NCBI RefSeq assembly: GCF_000585375.1
Contig: NZ_KK073874.1
Span: forward strand, 7,351,913-7,415,912
Reading direction: 5' to 3'
Length of the DNA: 64,000 nt
Origin: Cryptosporangium arvum DSM 44712
GTDB lineage: Bacteria > Actinomycetota > Actinomycetes > Mycobacteriales > Cryptosporangiaceae
Part shown: one piece after another, positions 8,281 to 22,276 of the stretch
Numbering within the stretch: the first letter of the stretch is position 1
Layout: every line of letters starts with the position of its first letter
Position numbers and translations under genes: made by a program
Notes under the pieces: model-generated
The model's database searches: none
What the model was told of the DNA's origin: nothing
What the model saw: only the letters and a program-made list of their open reading frames with translations

Positions 8281-9059
8281 GCGCCGGTGAACTTCGCCTT
8301 GCCCGGACCGCTGGCGAGGAACGACTCCATGCCGATGCGCTTGTCCTCGGTGGCGAACAGACCGGCGAACAAGTGGCTCTCCAGCCGCAGCCCGGTCTCC
8401 AGGTCGACGTCGAGGCCACCGTCGATCGCGGCCTTCGCGGCACGCAACGCGTAGGCCGGCCCGTTCACGAACGTCGACGCCCACTCGACCGACGCCGCGT
8501 ACACGTCCTCGGCCGGTACGACCTTGTCGACGAGCCCGATCGCGAGCGCCTCGGCGGCGTCCACGAAGCGGCCGGAGTAGATCAGGTCCTTGGCCTTCGA
8601 CGGGCCGACCAGACGCGTCAGCCGCTGGGTGCCACCCGCGCCGGGGATGATGCCGAGCAGGATCTCCGGCTGGCCGAGCTTCGCGTTCTCCCCCGCCACC
8701 CGGAAGTCCGCGGTGAGCGCCAGCTCGCACCCGCCGCCGAGCGCGTACCCGGTGACCGCGGCGATGACCGGCTTCGGGATGCGCGCGACCGCGCTCAGCG
8801 ACCCGGTGAGCGCCTCGGCCCGCGACACCATCTGGGTGTAGGAGGTCTCGGCGAACTCCTTGATGTCCGCACCGGCCGCGAACACCTTCGGCCCGCCGTA
8901 GAGCACGACCGCCCGGACGTCGTCGCGGCGCGTCGCCTCCTCGGCCGCGGCGCGCAGCTCACCCTGCACCTGGGTGTTGAGCGCGTTCATCTTCGGCCGG
9001 TCGAGCCGGATCGTGCCGACCCCATCCGCCACCTCGAGGTTCACGAACTCACCGGTCAT
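8277..9059 (-). CDS. enoyl-CoA hydratase/isomerase family protein
   Basis: The 260-residue protein is a standard-length crotonase. FAAGADIKEF and GYALGGGCELAL form the CoA oxyanion hole, and the two glutamates expected for hydration are present in GGGCELAL and GQPEILLGIIPGAGGTQRL. It therefore looks like a true hydratase acting on 2-enoyl-CoA in beta-oxidation or related acyl-CoA catabolism. It stands alone; the neighbours are unrelated. A palindrome of the TACC-N4-GGTA type lies 41-52 bases before the start codon. Confidence 0.93.
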   Translation of the reverse strand: MTGEFVNLEVADGVGTIRLDRPKMNALNTQVQGELRAAAEEATRRDDVRAVVLYGGPKVFAAGADIKEFAETSYTQMVSRAEALTGSLSAVARIPKPVIAAVTGYALGGGCELALTADFRVAGENAKLGQPEILLGIIPGAGGTQRLTRLVGPSKAKDLIYSGRFVDAAEALAIGLVDKVVPAEDVYAASVEWASTFVNGPAYALRAAKAAIDGGLDVDLETGLRLESHLFAGLFATEDKRIGMESFLASGPGKAKFTGA

Positions 9060-9099
9060 CCGCTCCGACCACCCTTCGACGACGCCGTTCGCCGCAGCC

Positions 9100-9111
9100 T
9101 ACCGGCGGGTA
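9100..9111. promoter_or_regulatory. candidate operator, TACC-N4-GGTA
   Basis: The 12-mer TACCGGCGGGTA has perfect outer TACC/GGTA arms. It lies in the 64-base gap between the enoyl-CoA hydratase start and the end of the kinase gene. It fits the palindrome pattern shared with other acyl-CoA loci in this window. Confidence 0.4.
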
Positions 9112-9123
9112 GCCATCCGGGTC

Positions 9124-11583
9124 TCAGGCCGTGAGCGAGAGCACGGTCACCGTGTCGGACTCCCGGTTGGTCACGTAGCCGGTGCGCCCGTCCGGAGAGA
9201 CCGCGACCACGTACGGGTCGACGCCCAGCTTGATCGACGCCGTCTGCTTCATCGTCGTCGTGTCGAGCACGGTGAGCGTGTCGTCGCCGGTCACCGCGAA
9301 GTACGCGTGCTTGCCGTCGGCGGAGACCGCGACGCAGCGCGGGTTCGTGCCGACCTTCGCGTCCGGACCGATCCTCTTCCTGGTCTTCGTGTCGATCACC
9401 GACGTCGTGCCGTCGTCGTAGTTGGCGGTGTAGACGCGGCTGCGGTCGGGGCTGGCCGCCACGCTGTGCGGTGCCGCGCCGACCGGGATCGTGGCCGCCA
9501 CCGAGGTCTTCTTCGTGTCGACGACCGACACCTGGTTCGACTCGTGGTTGGCCACGTAGGCGGTGCTCCCGGCGAACGCCACCGAGTGCGGACGCGGGGC
9601 CACCGCCAGCCTGCTCGCCAACTTGTTCGTCGCGGTGTCGATGACCAGCACCACTTCGCGGTCGTGGTCGGGCACGTAGAGCAGCGACCCGTCCGGCGAC
9701 ACCGCGAGCGCGTAGGGGTGCGAGTCGGTCGCCTGCTCGACCGCGATGCTCGTGACCACCGTGGACTTCACGGTGTCGATCACCACGATCGCGTTGCCGC
9801 CACCGTTGTCGTTGTGGGTCGACACGTAGAGCCGGTCCAGGGTGGGGCTGGCCGCGACGTACTGCGGCTGGTTGGGCGTCCGGATGACCCGGGTCGCCCG
9901 GTGGTCCTCGTTGTCGACCACCGACACCGAGCGTTCGTTGCTGTTGGCGATGTAGACGCGCCTGCCGTCCCGCGAGAACGCGATGCCCTGGGGGCCGTTG
10001 CCGACCTTCACCTGCGCGAGGACGGTCGGCTTCGCGACGCTGGCCGGGATGCTGGGGCCCGGGGCCGCGGACGCCGACGGGGTCCGCGACGGGGCGGCCG
10101 TGACCGCGCGGTCGGGGCCGTCGGGGCGGAGGATCCAGAAGCCCGCGCCGCCGGCGAGCACCACCAGGGCGACGAGCCCGGCGACGAGCGCGATGCGGCG
10201 GGGACGGTCGGGCGCGGCCGGCGGCTCGGGGTCGCGGCGGTGGCTCACCAGCGTGGGTGGCGAATCCCGCTGCGCGATCGCCTCGGCGCGGGCCCCCGAC
10301 GGGCTCTCGACCACGGTGGGCTCGACGAGGGCGGGTTCGACCACCGTGGGTTCGACCACCGTGGGCTCGGCCCGACGCGGCGAGGGCCCGGGTTCGGACG
10401 ACACCGGCCGTAACGCCAGCGCCTCCTCCAAGCTCTCCCCCGACGGCGGCACGGGCCCGGCCGCCGGCGGTGTCGCCTCGCCGGACGCTTCCGGCGGGCC
10501 GGACGGCCGCGGCGGGAGGCTCGCCGGCCGGGTCGCCGCGGCGCCGGGCGGCTCGGCCGCCACCGGCGGAACCGCACCGGCGGGAGGCCCGGAGGGCGTG
10601 CCCTTGACCACCGTCGGGGTGTCGTCGGCCGGTTCGCTGACGTAGCGGTCGCGGACACCGGCGACCTTCCCCGGCCGGTCGGCCAGGCGGAACGGAATCT
10701 GCGCGGCCAGCCCGAACGCGTCACGCAGCTGCCCGACGAGCGCACCGCAACTGTCGGGCCGCGCGCTCGGCTCCTTCGCCATCGCCGACTGGATCACCGC
10801 GTCGACCGCGGGCGGCACGTCCGCGAGCACCTCCGACAGCACCGGCGGCGGCGAGCTGATGTGCGCCCACAGCATCGCCACGTAGTCGTCCCGCGCGAAC
10901 GGCGCCGCGCCGGTCAGCACGTGGTACAGCACGCACCCCAGCGAGTACACGTCGGCGCGGTGGTCGACGGCCTGGCTGGCGATCTGCTCCGGCGCGACGT
11001 ACGCGATCGTGCCGAGGAACTGGCCCGCGGTGGTGAGGCCGGTGACGTCGGCGCTGCGCTTGGTGAGCCCGAAGTCGGTGAGGTAGATGTGCCGCGCGAC
11101 GAGGTTCATGTCGCCGTCGTCGCTGTCCTGGCCGGTGAGCAGGATGTTGCCCGGCTTCACGTCGCGGTGCACGAGCTGGCGCGCGTGGGCCGCGTCGAGC
11201 GCGGCGCCCACGGCCGTGAAGATCGTGATCGTCTCGTCCGGCGTCAGGCGGCCCCGGCGGCTCAGCACCGTGTCGAGGTCCTCGCCGTCGACGAAACGCA
11301 TCGCCGTCCACAGCATCCCGTCGAGCTCGCCGGCCTGGTAGATCGGCAGCACGTTCGGGTGGTCGAGGGAGGCCGCGAGCTCGCTCTCCCGGGTGAACCG
11401 CGCCCGGAACGTCGTGTCGGCCGCGAGCTCGGGCGCGATCAGCTTGAGCGCGACCGGGCGCCCGAGGCGTCGGTCACGTGCTTTGTAGACGACAGCCATC
11501 CCGCCGCGGGCGATGAACGACTCGACGCGGTACCCGTCGACGTCCTCGCCGATGTCGAGGACCATCTGGTCGTGCCGGCCCAT
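9124..11583 (-). CDS. transmembrane Ser/Thr protein kinase with C-terminal YVTN beta-propeller
   Basis: The 819-residue protein has a PknB-type kinase domain (about residues 10-270) with GGMAVVYKA, the catalytic HRDVKPGNIL near residue 141, TDFGL and APEQ. A long Pro-rich linker carries repeated EPTVV units, a membrane helix lies near 463-485 (RIALVAGLVALVVLAGGAGF), and about 290 outside residues follow. These consist of repeated blades with YVTN-family signatures such as SPDGSLLYVPDHD and VYIANSNERSVSVVD. Kinase inside and propeller outside is the usual plan of bacterial receptor kinases; the ligand is unknown. GGGGAG stands about 10 bases before the ATG. Confidence 0.94.
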   Translation of the reverse strand: MGRHDQMVLDIGEDVDGYRVESFIARGGMAVVYKARDRRLGRPVALKLIAPELAADTTFRARFTRESELAASLDHPNVLPIYQAGELDGMLWTAMRFVDGEDLDTVLSRRGRLTPDETITIFTAVGAALDAAHARQLVHRDVKPGNILLTGQDSDDGDMNLVARHIYLTDFGLTKRSADVTGLTTAGQFLGTIAYVAPEQIASQAVDHRADVYSLGCVLYHVLTGAAPFARDDYVAMLWAHISSPPPVLSEVLADVPPAVDAVIQSAMAKEPSARPDSCGALVGQLRDAFGLAAQIPFRLADRPGKVAGVRDRYVSEPADDTPTVVKGTPSGPPAGAVPPVAAEPPGAAATRPASLPPRPSGPPEASGEATPPAAGPVPPSGESLEEALALRPVSSEPGPSPRRAEPTVVEPTVVEPALVEPTVVESPSGARAEAIAQRDSPPTLVSHRRDPEPPAAPDRPRRIALVAGLVALVVLAGGAGFWILRPDGPDRAVTAAPSRTPSASAAPGPSIPASVAKPTVLAQVKVGNGPQGIAFSRDGRRVYIANSNERSVSVVDNEDHRATRVIRTPNQPQYVAASPTLDRLYVSTHNDNGGGNAIVVIDTVKSTVVTSIAVEQATDSHPYALAVSPDGSLLYVPDHDREVVLVIDTATNKLASRLAVAPRPHSVAFAGSTAYVANHESNQVSVVDTKKTSVAATIPVGAAPHSVAASPDRSRVYTANYDDGTTSVIDTKTRKRIGPDAKVGTNPRCVAVSADGKHAYFAVTGDDTLTVLDTTTMKQTASIKLGVDPYVVAVSPDGRTGYVTNRESDTVTVLSLTA
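10307..10366 (-). repeat. four tandem 15-base units encoding EPTVV-like pentads
   Basis: Four adjacent 15-base units (10307, 10322, 10337 and 10352) encode EPTVV, EPTVV, EPALV and EPTVV in the juxtamembrane linker of the kinase. The threonines could be autophosphorylation sites, which is inference. Confidence 0.85.
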
Positions 11584-11683
11584 GGGTGTGCGCTCCCCGA
11601 AGATCTCCCGGTGTCCACTGTAAAGGGGTCACGCGGTAGCCGATCAAAGGGTTCTGTCACATTTCCGCCAGAACCGCACCCCG

Positions 11684-12643
11684 TTACTGTGCGCGAGCAG
11701 CGTACCGGTCGTCGACACGGTCGAGGCGGAGGGCCAGGCCGAACGTGCTCGACAGCGTCCGCGCGGTGAGCGCCTCAGCCAGCGGCCCGGCCGCGACGAC
11801 CTTGCCCCCGCGCAGCAGCAGCGCGTGGGTGATGCCCGGCGGGATCTCCTCGACGTGGTGCGTGACCAGCACCAGCGCGGGCGAAGCGGGGTCGCTGGCC
11901 AGGATCGAGAGCCGGCGTACGAGGTCTTCCCGGCCGCCCAGGTCGAGCCCGGCGGCCGGCTCGTCGAGCATCAGCACCTCGGGGTCGGTCATCAGCGCAC
12001 GGGCGATCTGGACGCGTTTGCGCTCGCCCTCACTCAGCGTCCCGTAGAGCCGGGACGCCAGGTGCTCGACGCCGAACTGGGCCAGCAGCGAGCGGCCGCG
12101 GTCGGCGTCCAGACCGTCGTACTGCTCGGTGAAGCGGCCCACGACGGCGTACGCGGCCGTGACCACCACGTCGGCGACCGTCTCGTCGGACGGGATCCGC
12201 TCGGCCAGCGACGCCGACGAGAGCCCGATCCGCGGCCGGAGCTCGAAGACGTCCACCTTGCCGAGCTGCTCACCGAGGATCGCGACCCGGCCGCGGGTGG
12301 GGTGCAGACGCGCGGCCGCGACCGAGAGCAGCGTGGTCTTGCCGGCGCCGTTCGGGCCGAGCACCACCCAGCGCTCGTCCTCCCGGACCTGCCAGTCGAT
12401 CTCGTCCAGCAGGTCGTTGCCCGAGCGCGTGACCGTGACCCCGGCCAGGTCGAGCACCGCGTCCGGGTCGGGCTCGGGGTAGGTCCGCGGCGCCGGGGCG
12501 GCCGGCTTCGGCTTCGGACGCGACGCGGGCGTCGGCAGCGCCGAATCAGGCAGGACCGAGACGCCGCGGGTCACGGAGAAGACCGGGGAGACGGAGGGCA
12601 CGCTCGCGCGGCCGACGGCGGAGGGACGAGAAGCGTCAGGCAC
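11684..12643 (-). CDS. ABC transporter ATP-binding protein (stand-alone)
   Basis: The product is about 319 residues. After a Pro-rich N-terminal stretch of about 70 residues comes one ABC domain with Walker A GPNGAGKTTL, signature LSEGERKRVQIARAL, Walker B VLMLDEPAAGLDL and the switch histidine in VTHHVEEI. No permease gene is adjacent. The sequence resembles the ModF/YheS-like single-domain ATPases often annotated as iron or molybdate ABC ATPases. The start is uncertain: I took the GTG at 12643, and several later GTG codons in the Pro-rich stretch are also possible. An apparent open frame running upstream across glgX is not coding. Confidence 0.85.
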   Translation of the reverse strand: MPDASRPSAVGRASVPSVSPVFSVTRGVSVLPDSALPTPASRPKPKPAAPAPRTYPEPDPDAVLDLAGVTVTRSGNDLLDEIDWQVREDERWVVLGPNGAGKTTLLSVAAARLHPTRGRVAILGEQLGKVDVFELRPRIGLSSASLAERIPSDETVADVVVTAAYAVVGRFTEQYDGLDADRGRSLLAQFGVEHLASRLYGTLSEGERKRVQIARALMTDPEVLMLDEPAAGLDLGGREDLVRRLSILASDPASPALVLVTHHVEEIPPGITHALLLRGGKVVAAGPLAEALTARTLSSTFGLALRLDRVDDRYAARAQ

Positions 12644-12808
12644 GTACCCATCCAACAACACGCGGGCCAACCACGGACGTCCTCCCCCGCCCCGGCGCGC
12701 CGCTTGGTACCCAGGAGAACCAGGCGCTGGGCTACATCTCGGGAGGTCTCGGTACGGTTTCCCCGCGCAACCCCCTAATCTGTGCACAACAGGCTGCTTG
12801 GGGGTGCC

Positions 12809-14931
<2,123 letters not shown>

Positions 14932-14935
<4 letters not shown>

Positions 14936-15606
14936 TTGGTGCTGGCGGTGCCCAGCGCGACGCCGAGGATGAAGATCAGGAAGAGGATTCCGCCCCCGAC
15001 GAGTAACCAGAGGGCCGTGGTACGTCCGAAGAAGCCACGGTTCTCGGTGGTGATCTCGCGGTAGCCGTCGGACGTGTTGCCGGCCGGTGGTTCACGCAGC
15101 GCGACCCGGCGGGGACCGCGACCGAAACCGCCGCCGAAGCCGCCGAGCCCGGTGGGCGGGCCGCCGTCGACGAGCGTCTCGTCGGTCGCGCGGGCCGGCG
15201 CCGGGCCGGTGACGCTCTCCAACTCGCCGAAGATCGTCGCTTCCCGCTTGCGCAGCACGGTCAGCTCGCCGTTGAGCGCCCACAGCGCACCGAACGCGTG
15301 CCAGGCGGCGATGCCGACGATCGGGAGCGCGACGACGGTCAGCGCGCTGAACAGCATGCCGACCCCGCGGTCGCCGGACGTGAACGACACCGCCGCGAGG
15401 CCGGCGACGACGATCAGGCCGACGAACGCCAGCCCGAAGCCGAGCAGCCCGAACACGTCGATCGCGGAGCGCATCCGCGCCTTGACCTGGTCGATTCGGG
15501 TGTGGACGACCCGCAGTTCGTCCTCGAGGCCGGACAGACCCCGCCCGTCCGCCGCGGACTCGGGGGAGCCCGCGGCGGACCGCTCGGTACCGCCTGCTAT
15601 CGCCAT
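14932..15606 (-). CDS. three-helix membrane protein of unknown function
   Basis: The 224-residue protein has a predicted coiled stretch (LEDELRVVHTRIDQVKARM), two membrane helices near residues 50-100, a long Gly/Pro-rich loop and a C-terminal membrane helix (LWLLVGGGILFLIFILGVAL). I do not recognise a named family. Its end overlaps the convergent glgX stop by four bases. It sits 25 bases upstream of the glgP stop, so it does not belong to the glgP transcript start. Confidence 0.75.
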
Positions 15607-15631
15607 GCGTGAATTATGATCCAGAACTGAT

Positions 15632-18193
15632 TCAGGCGGTCGTCACTAGCCCGAGCTCCACCGGATCCGTCAGCAACTCGTGGGTCGGGAGTACCCGCAC
15701 GGTGTAGCCGAACGGCCCGGCCTGCTCCAGCGGGATGTCGGCCTCGTACCGGTAGGTGTCACCGCCGTTGCCCAGCGAACGCATCGGAACGGTGTGGACG
15801 TCGTGCAGGACGTCGTCCAGATCGACCGTTCCGTAGCAGGCCTGCACCGCCACCGCGTCCGGGCTCAACCCGCCGAGGTTCACCTCGGCCCGGATGTTCA
15901 CCGACGCGCCTAGTTCGGGCGTGTCGCCGATCCCGGACGACTCCACGTGCGCCACCTTGACGCCGGTCCAGTGGTCGGCGACCCGGCCACGCCACTCGGC
16001 CAGCTCACGCGCGCCCGCGTAGTCGTTCGCGAGCACCCGGGCCGAGCCGCGCGCCGCCGGTGCGTAGAGCCGCTCGACGTACTCGGCCACCATCCGCTCC
16101 GCGGTGAGCTTCGGGCCGAGCGAGCTGAGCGTGTGACGCACCATCTCCAGCCAGCGGGCCGGAACGCCGTCCTCGCCGCGGTCGTAGAACAGCGTCCGGA
16201 CGTGGGTGGTCAGCAGGTCGTAGAACGCCGCCGCCTCCAGGTCGTCGCGCCGGTCGGGGTCGATGACGCCGTCGGCGGTGGGGATCGCCCACCCGTTCTC
16301 ACCGTCGAACATCTCGTCCCACCAGCCGTCCCGGATGGACAGGTTGAGACCGCCGTTGAGCGACGCCTTCATGCCGGACGTGCCGCAGGCCTCCAGCGGG
16401 CGCAGCGGGTTGTTCAACCAGACGTCGCAGCCCCAGTACAGGTACCGGGCCATGCCGATGTCGTAGTCGGGCAGGAACACGATCCGGTTGCGGACGGCCG
16501 GGTCGTCGGTGAAGCGCACCATCTGCTGGATCAGCATCTTGCCGCCCTCGTCGGCGGGGTGGCTCTTGCCGGCGATCACGAACTGCACCGGGCGGTCCTG
16601 GTCGAGCAGCAGCGCGCGCAGCCGCTCGGGGTCGCGCAGCATGAGCGTGAGCCGCTTGTAGGACGGCACCCGGCGGGCGAAGCCGATCGTCAGCACGTCG
16701 GGGTCGAAGACCTGTTCGATCCAGCCGAGCTCGGCGTCGGTGTGCCCGCGGCGCAGCGACGACTCACGCAGGCGGCGGCGGACCTCGCCGACCAGCTTCG
16801 CGCGGAGCGTCCGCCGGGTGGACCAGATGTCCTTGCCGGGCGCCTGGCCGATCGCGGCCCAGAGGTCGTCGTCGATCCGGCCGGTGCCCAGCTCCGCGGT
16901 CTCGCGCGCCACCCACGTCGGCGCGTGGACGCCGTTGGTGACCGAGGTGATCGGCACCTCGCCCGACTCGAACCCGGGCCACAGGTTGTTGAACATCTCC
17001 CGGCTGACGATCCCGTGGAGCTTGCTCACGCCGTTGGCGCGCTGGCCCAGGCGCAGACCCATGTGGGCCATGTTGAACACGCCCGGGTCGTCCTCGGCGC
17101 CGAGCGCCAGCAGCCGGTCGATCGGCACGCCGGGCACGTCGGCGAGCACGCCGGCGCCGAACACGTGCGCGATCAGGTCGCGGGAGAAGCGGTCGATGCC
17201 GGCCGGCACCGGGGTGTGGGTCGTGAAGACGGTACCCGCGCGCACGGCGTGCAGCGCCTGGTCGAACGTCAGTCCGGACCCCTGGACGAGCTCGCGGATG
17301 CGCTCAACGCCGAGGAAGCCGGCGTGGCCCTCGTTGGTGTGGAACACCTCGGGAGCGGGCTCCCCGGTCAGCGCAGCGTAGGCACGCAGCGCCCGGACGC
17401 CACCGACCCCGAGCAGGATCTCCTGCAGCAGCCGGTGGTCGGCGCCGCCGCCGTACAGGCGGTCGGTGACGCCCCGCTCGGCCGGGCCGTTGTCCTCGAT
17501 GTCGGAGTCGAGCAGCAGCAGCGGAACGCGGCCGACCTGCGCCTTCCAGACATGCGCGTGCAGCACCCGGTGCTCGGGCAGGTTCACCGAGACACGCAGC
17601 GGCAACCCGTCGGCGTCCGCGAGCCGCTGCAGCGGCAGGCCGTGCGGGTCCAGCGGCGGGTAGTGCTCGGCCTGCCAACCGTCGGCGGTGAGCGACTGAC
17701 TGAAGTATCCGGATCGATACAGCAGCCCGACGCCGACGATCGGCGCGCCGAGGTCGCTCGCGGCTTTGAGGTGGTCGCCGGCCAGGATGCCGAGGCCGCC
17801 GGAATACTGCGGCAGCACCTCGGTGATGCCGAACTCGGGCGAGAAGTACGCGATCGAGGTCGGCAGCGGCTCGCCGGAGTCGGCTCCTTCACGCGCCCGC
17901 TCCTGGTACCAGCGCGGCTCGGTGAGGTAGCGCTGCAGGTCGGCGTGGGCCTCGTTCAGGCGCGCCAGGAAGCCGTCGTCGGCCGCCAGCGCCTCCAGGC
18001 GATGGCCCGAGACCTCACCCAGCAGCCGCACCGGATCCTGCCTGACCTGGTCCCATAGCTTCGCGTCCACGGAGGCGAACAAGTCGACCGTGGGCGGATT
18101 CCACGACCACCGCAGGTTCATCACGAGTTCGCCCAGCGGGGCCAGTGGTTCGGGCAGCTTGGCCCGCACGGTAAAACGACGTAGGGCTCTCAC
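15632..18193 (-). CDS. glgP: alpha-glucan phosphorylase
   Basis: The roughly 853-residue protein starts MRALRRFTVRAKLPEPL, the typical opening of the actinobacterial short-type glucan phosphorylases. A GTG three codons earlier is possible but worse placed. It has a DUF3417-like N-terminal domain with NLRWSWNP and the pyridoxal-phosphate lysine in CGTSGMKASLNG (near residue 600). The enzyme releases glucose-1-phosphate from glycogen or other alpha-1,4-glucans. It is transcribed away from the glgE operon across a shared 196-base region, so synthesis and breakdown genes may share control signals. Confidence 0.95.
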   Translation of the reverse strand: MRALRRFTVRAKLPEPLAPLGELVMNLRWSWNPPTVDLFASVDAKLWDQVRQDPVRLLGEVSGHRLEALAADDGFLARLNEAHADLQRYLTEPRWYQERAREGADSGEPLPTSIAYFSPEFGITEVLPQYSGGLGILAGDHLKAASDLGAPIVGVGLLYRSGYFSQSLTADGWQAEHYPPLDPHGLPLQRLADADGLPLRVSVNLPEHRVLHAHVWKAQVGRVPLLLLDSDIEDNGPAERGVTDRLYGGGADHRLLQEILLGVGGVRALRAYAALTGEPAPEVFHTNEGHAGFLGVERIRELVQGSGLTFDQALHAVRAGTVFTTHTPVPAGIDRFSRDLIAHVFGAGVLADVPGVPIDRLLALGAEDDPGVFNMAHMGLRLGQRANGVSKLHGIVSREMFNNLWPGFESGEVPITSVTNGVHAPTWVARETAELGTGRIDDDLWAAIGQAPGKDIWSTRRTLRAKLVGEVRRRLRESSLRRGHTDAELGWIEQVFDPDVLTIGFARRVPSYKRLTLMLRDPERLRALLLDQDRPVQFVIAGKSHPADEGGKMLIQQMVRFTDDPAVRNRIVFLPDYDIGMARYLYWGCDVWLNNPLRPLEACGTSGMKASLNGGLNLSIRDGWWDEMFDGENGWAIPTADGVIDPDRRDDLEAAAFYDLLTTHVRTLFYDRGEDGVPARWLEMVRHTLSSLGPKLTAERMVAEYVERLYAPAARGSARVLANDYAGARELAEWRGRVADHWTGVKVAHVESSGIGDTPELGASVNIRAEVNLGGLSPDAVAVQACYGTVDLDDVLHDVHTVPMRSLGNGGDTYRYEADIPLEQAGPFGYTVRVLPTHELLTDPVELGLVTTA

Positions 18194-18257
18194 GGCCCGC
18201 ACCCTACAGACGCCGGGGTTGGTTCCCGTGTCACGGGCGCGAACATTGCCTCCGTGT

Positions 18258-18280
18258 CCCGCAAGTATTTTTACTTCGGG
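18258..18280. promoter_or_regulatory. imperfect inverted repeat in the glgP-glgE intergenic region
   Basis: CCCGCAAGTA (18258-18267) and TACTTCGGG (18272-18280) pair with one bulged base around a T-only loop. The repeat lies in the divergent promoter region of glgP and glgE and is AT-rich for this genome. It could be an operator or a leader hairpin; no clear -35/-10 pair can be assigned with confidence. Confidence 0.35.
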
Positions 18281-18389
18281 GCGGCTATACCTCCACAGGG
18301 ACTCTCACGCATCGTGCACAGGGGACCCTGGGTCGGGGGCACCTGACCGTAACCGCGACCGTCCCTCTGACTCGATACGGTAGGCCTTG

Positions 18390-20363
<1,974 letters not shown>

Positions 20364-20371
20364 GGGCGCAC

Positions 20372-22186
20372 ATGACCATTTCACTGCCTCACCCGCCCAG
20401 ACTGCGGGCCCACACGCCGGACCGGTCCGTCGAGACCGCCGCGGCGCACCCGCACACCGCTGACGGGCATCTCGTCGAACCCCAGTCCGAGAGCTTCAAG
20501 CACGCGCGGCAACTGCCGCTCGATCCGGACTGGTACAAGCGCGCGGTCTTCTACGAAGCGCTCGTGCGGGCCTTCTCCGACTCCGACGGGGACGGCACCG
20601 GCGACCTGGACGGTCTGACCGCCAAGCTGGACTACCTGGCCTGGCTCGGCATCGACTGCATCTGGCTGCCACCGTTCTACGACTCGCCCCTGCGCGACGG
20701 CGGCTACGACATCAGCGACTTCCGAGCCGTGCTGCCGGAGTTCGGGACGGTCGAGAACTTCGTGACGCTGCTGGACGAGGCGCACAAGCGCGGGATCCGC
20801 ATCATCACCGACCTGGTCATGAACCACACCTCGGACCAGCACCTCTGGTTCCAGGAGTCGCGGCGGGACCCCGAGGGTCCGTACGGCGACTTCTACGTGT
20901 GGAGCGACGACGACTCGAAGTACGCCGACGCGCGGATCATCTTCATCGACACCGAGTCGTCGAACTGGACCTACGACCCGGTCCGCGGGCAGTTCTACTG
21001 GCACCGGTTCTTCAGCCACCAGCCCGACCTGAACTTCGAGAACGAGGCCGTCCAGGAGGCCATGCTCGACGTCCTGCGGTTCTGGCTGGACCTCGGCATC
21101 GACGGTTTCCGCCTGGACGCCGTGCCCTACCTCTTCGAGGAGGAGGGCACCAACTGCGAGAACTTGCCGCGCACCCACGAGTTCCTCAAGCGGTGCCGCA
21201 AGGTCGTCGAGGACGAGTACCCGGGGCGCGTGCTGCTCGCCGAGGCCAACCAGTGGCCGGCCGACGTCGTCGAGTACTTCGGGGACGCGTCCGTCGGCGG
21301 CGACGAATGCCACATGGCGTTCCACTTCCCGCTGATGCCGCGCATCTTCATGGCGGTGCGCCGCCAGTCCCGCTTCCCGATCTCGGAGATCCTGGCCCAG
21401 ACGCCGGAGATCCCCGACGGCGCGCAGTGGGGCATCTTCCTGCGTAACCACGACGAGCTGACGCTCGAGATGGTGACCGACGAAGAGCGCGACTACATGT
21501 ACACCGAGTACGCCAAGGACCCGCGGATGCGCGCGAACGTCGGCATCCGCCGCCGGCTCGCCCCGCTGCTCGACAACGACCGCAACCAGATCGAGCTGTT
21601 CACCGCGATGCTGCTCTCGCTGCCCGGTTCGCCGGTGCTGTACTACGGCGACGAGATCGGGATGGGCGACAACATCTGGCTCGGTGACCGCGACGGCGTC
21701 CGGACGCCGATGCAGTGGACGCCGGACCGCAACGCGGGCTTCTCGGTCTGCGACCCGGGCCGGATCTACCTGCCGGTGATCATGGACCCGATCTACGGCT
21801 ACCAGGTCACGAACGTCGAGGCCCAGCTCGGCGCGAGCGCGTCGCTGCTGCACTGGACGCGGCGGATGATCGAGATCCGGCAGCAGCACCAGGCGTTCCC
21901 GCTCGGCTCGTTCACCGACCTCGGTGGATCGAACCCGACGGTGTTGGCCTATGTTCGTGAATACGTCGGCGCCGACGGGGAACACGACATAGTGATATGC
22001 GTAAACAACCTGTCGCGGTTCCCGCAACCGGTCGAACTCGACCTCGGGCGGTTCCGCGGCTGCACGCCGGTGGAGCTCACCGGCCGGGTGCACTTCCCGC
22101 CGATCGGCGAGCTGCCGTATCTGCTGACCCTCCCCGGCCACGGGTTCTACTGGTTCCAGCTCACCCCGCACGAAGAGCGCGGCTGA
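20372..22186 (+). CDS. treS: trehalose synthase (maltose alpha-D-glucosyltransferase)
   Basis: The 604-residue protein interconverts trehalose and maltose. GH13 region II is GFRLDAVPY with nucleophile Asp249, region [12 protein letters not shown] with Glu291, and region [24 protein letters not shown] is the typical calcium-binding loop. Length equals that of mycobacterial TreS. There is no fused maltokinase domain; the kinase is the separate next gene. The ATG lies eight bases after the glgE stop with a weak AGGG ribosome binding site, suggesting coupled translation. Confidence 0.96.
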   Translation: MTISLPHPPRLRAHTPDRSVETAAAHPHTADGHLVEPQSESFKHARQLPLDPDWYKRAVFYEALVRAFSDSDGDGTGDLDGLTAKLDYLAWLGIDCIWLPPFYDSPLRDGGYDISDFRAVLPEFGTVENFVTLLDEAHKRGIRIITDLVMNHTSDQHLWFQESRRDPEGPYGDFYVWSDDDSKYADARIIFIDTESSNWTYDPVRGQFYWHRFFSHQPDLNFENEAVQEAMLDVLRFWLDLGIDGFRLDAVPYLFEEEGTNCENLPRTHEFLKRCRKVVEDEYPGRVLLAEANQWPADVVEYFGDASVGGDECHMAFHFPLMPRIFMAVRRQSRFPISEILAQTPEIPDGAQWGIFLRNHDELTLEMVTDEERDYMYTEYAKDPRMRANVGIRRRLAPLLDNDRNQIELFTAMLLSLPGSPVLYYGDEIGMGDNIWLGDRDGVRTPMQWTPDRNAGFSVCDPGRIYLPVIMDPIYGYQVTNVEAQLGASASLLHWTRRMIEIRQQHQAFPLGSFTDLGGSNPTVLAYVREYVGADGEHDIVICVNNLSRFPQPVELDLGRFRGCTPVELTGRVHFPPIGELPYLLTLPGHGFYWFQLTPHEERG

Positions 22187-22203
22187 GCTGATCAACGCAC
22201 GAC

Positions 22204-22235
22204 GGCGTCGGGTCGGTGGGGTCCGGCCCGACGCC
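22204..22235 (+). terminator. intercistronic hairpin between treS and mak
   Basis: A perfect 9-bp stem (GGCGTCGGG at 22204-22212, CCCGACGCC at 22227-22235) with a 14-base loop occupies the 90-base gap. No T run follows. It could stop a fraction of transcripts or stabilise the upstream glgE-treS message. Confidence 0.45.
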
Positions 22236-22276
22236 GAGCATTGCCGTACGCGTGCTGCTTTACCGGGAGGAGTCGC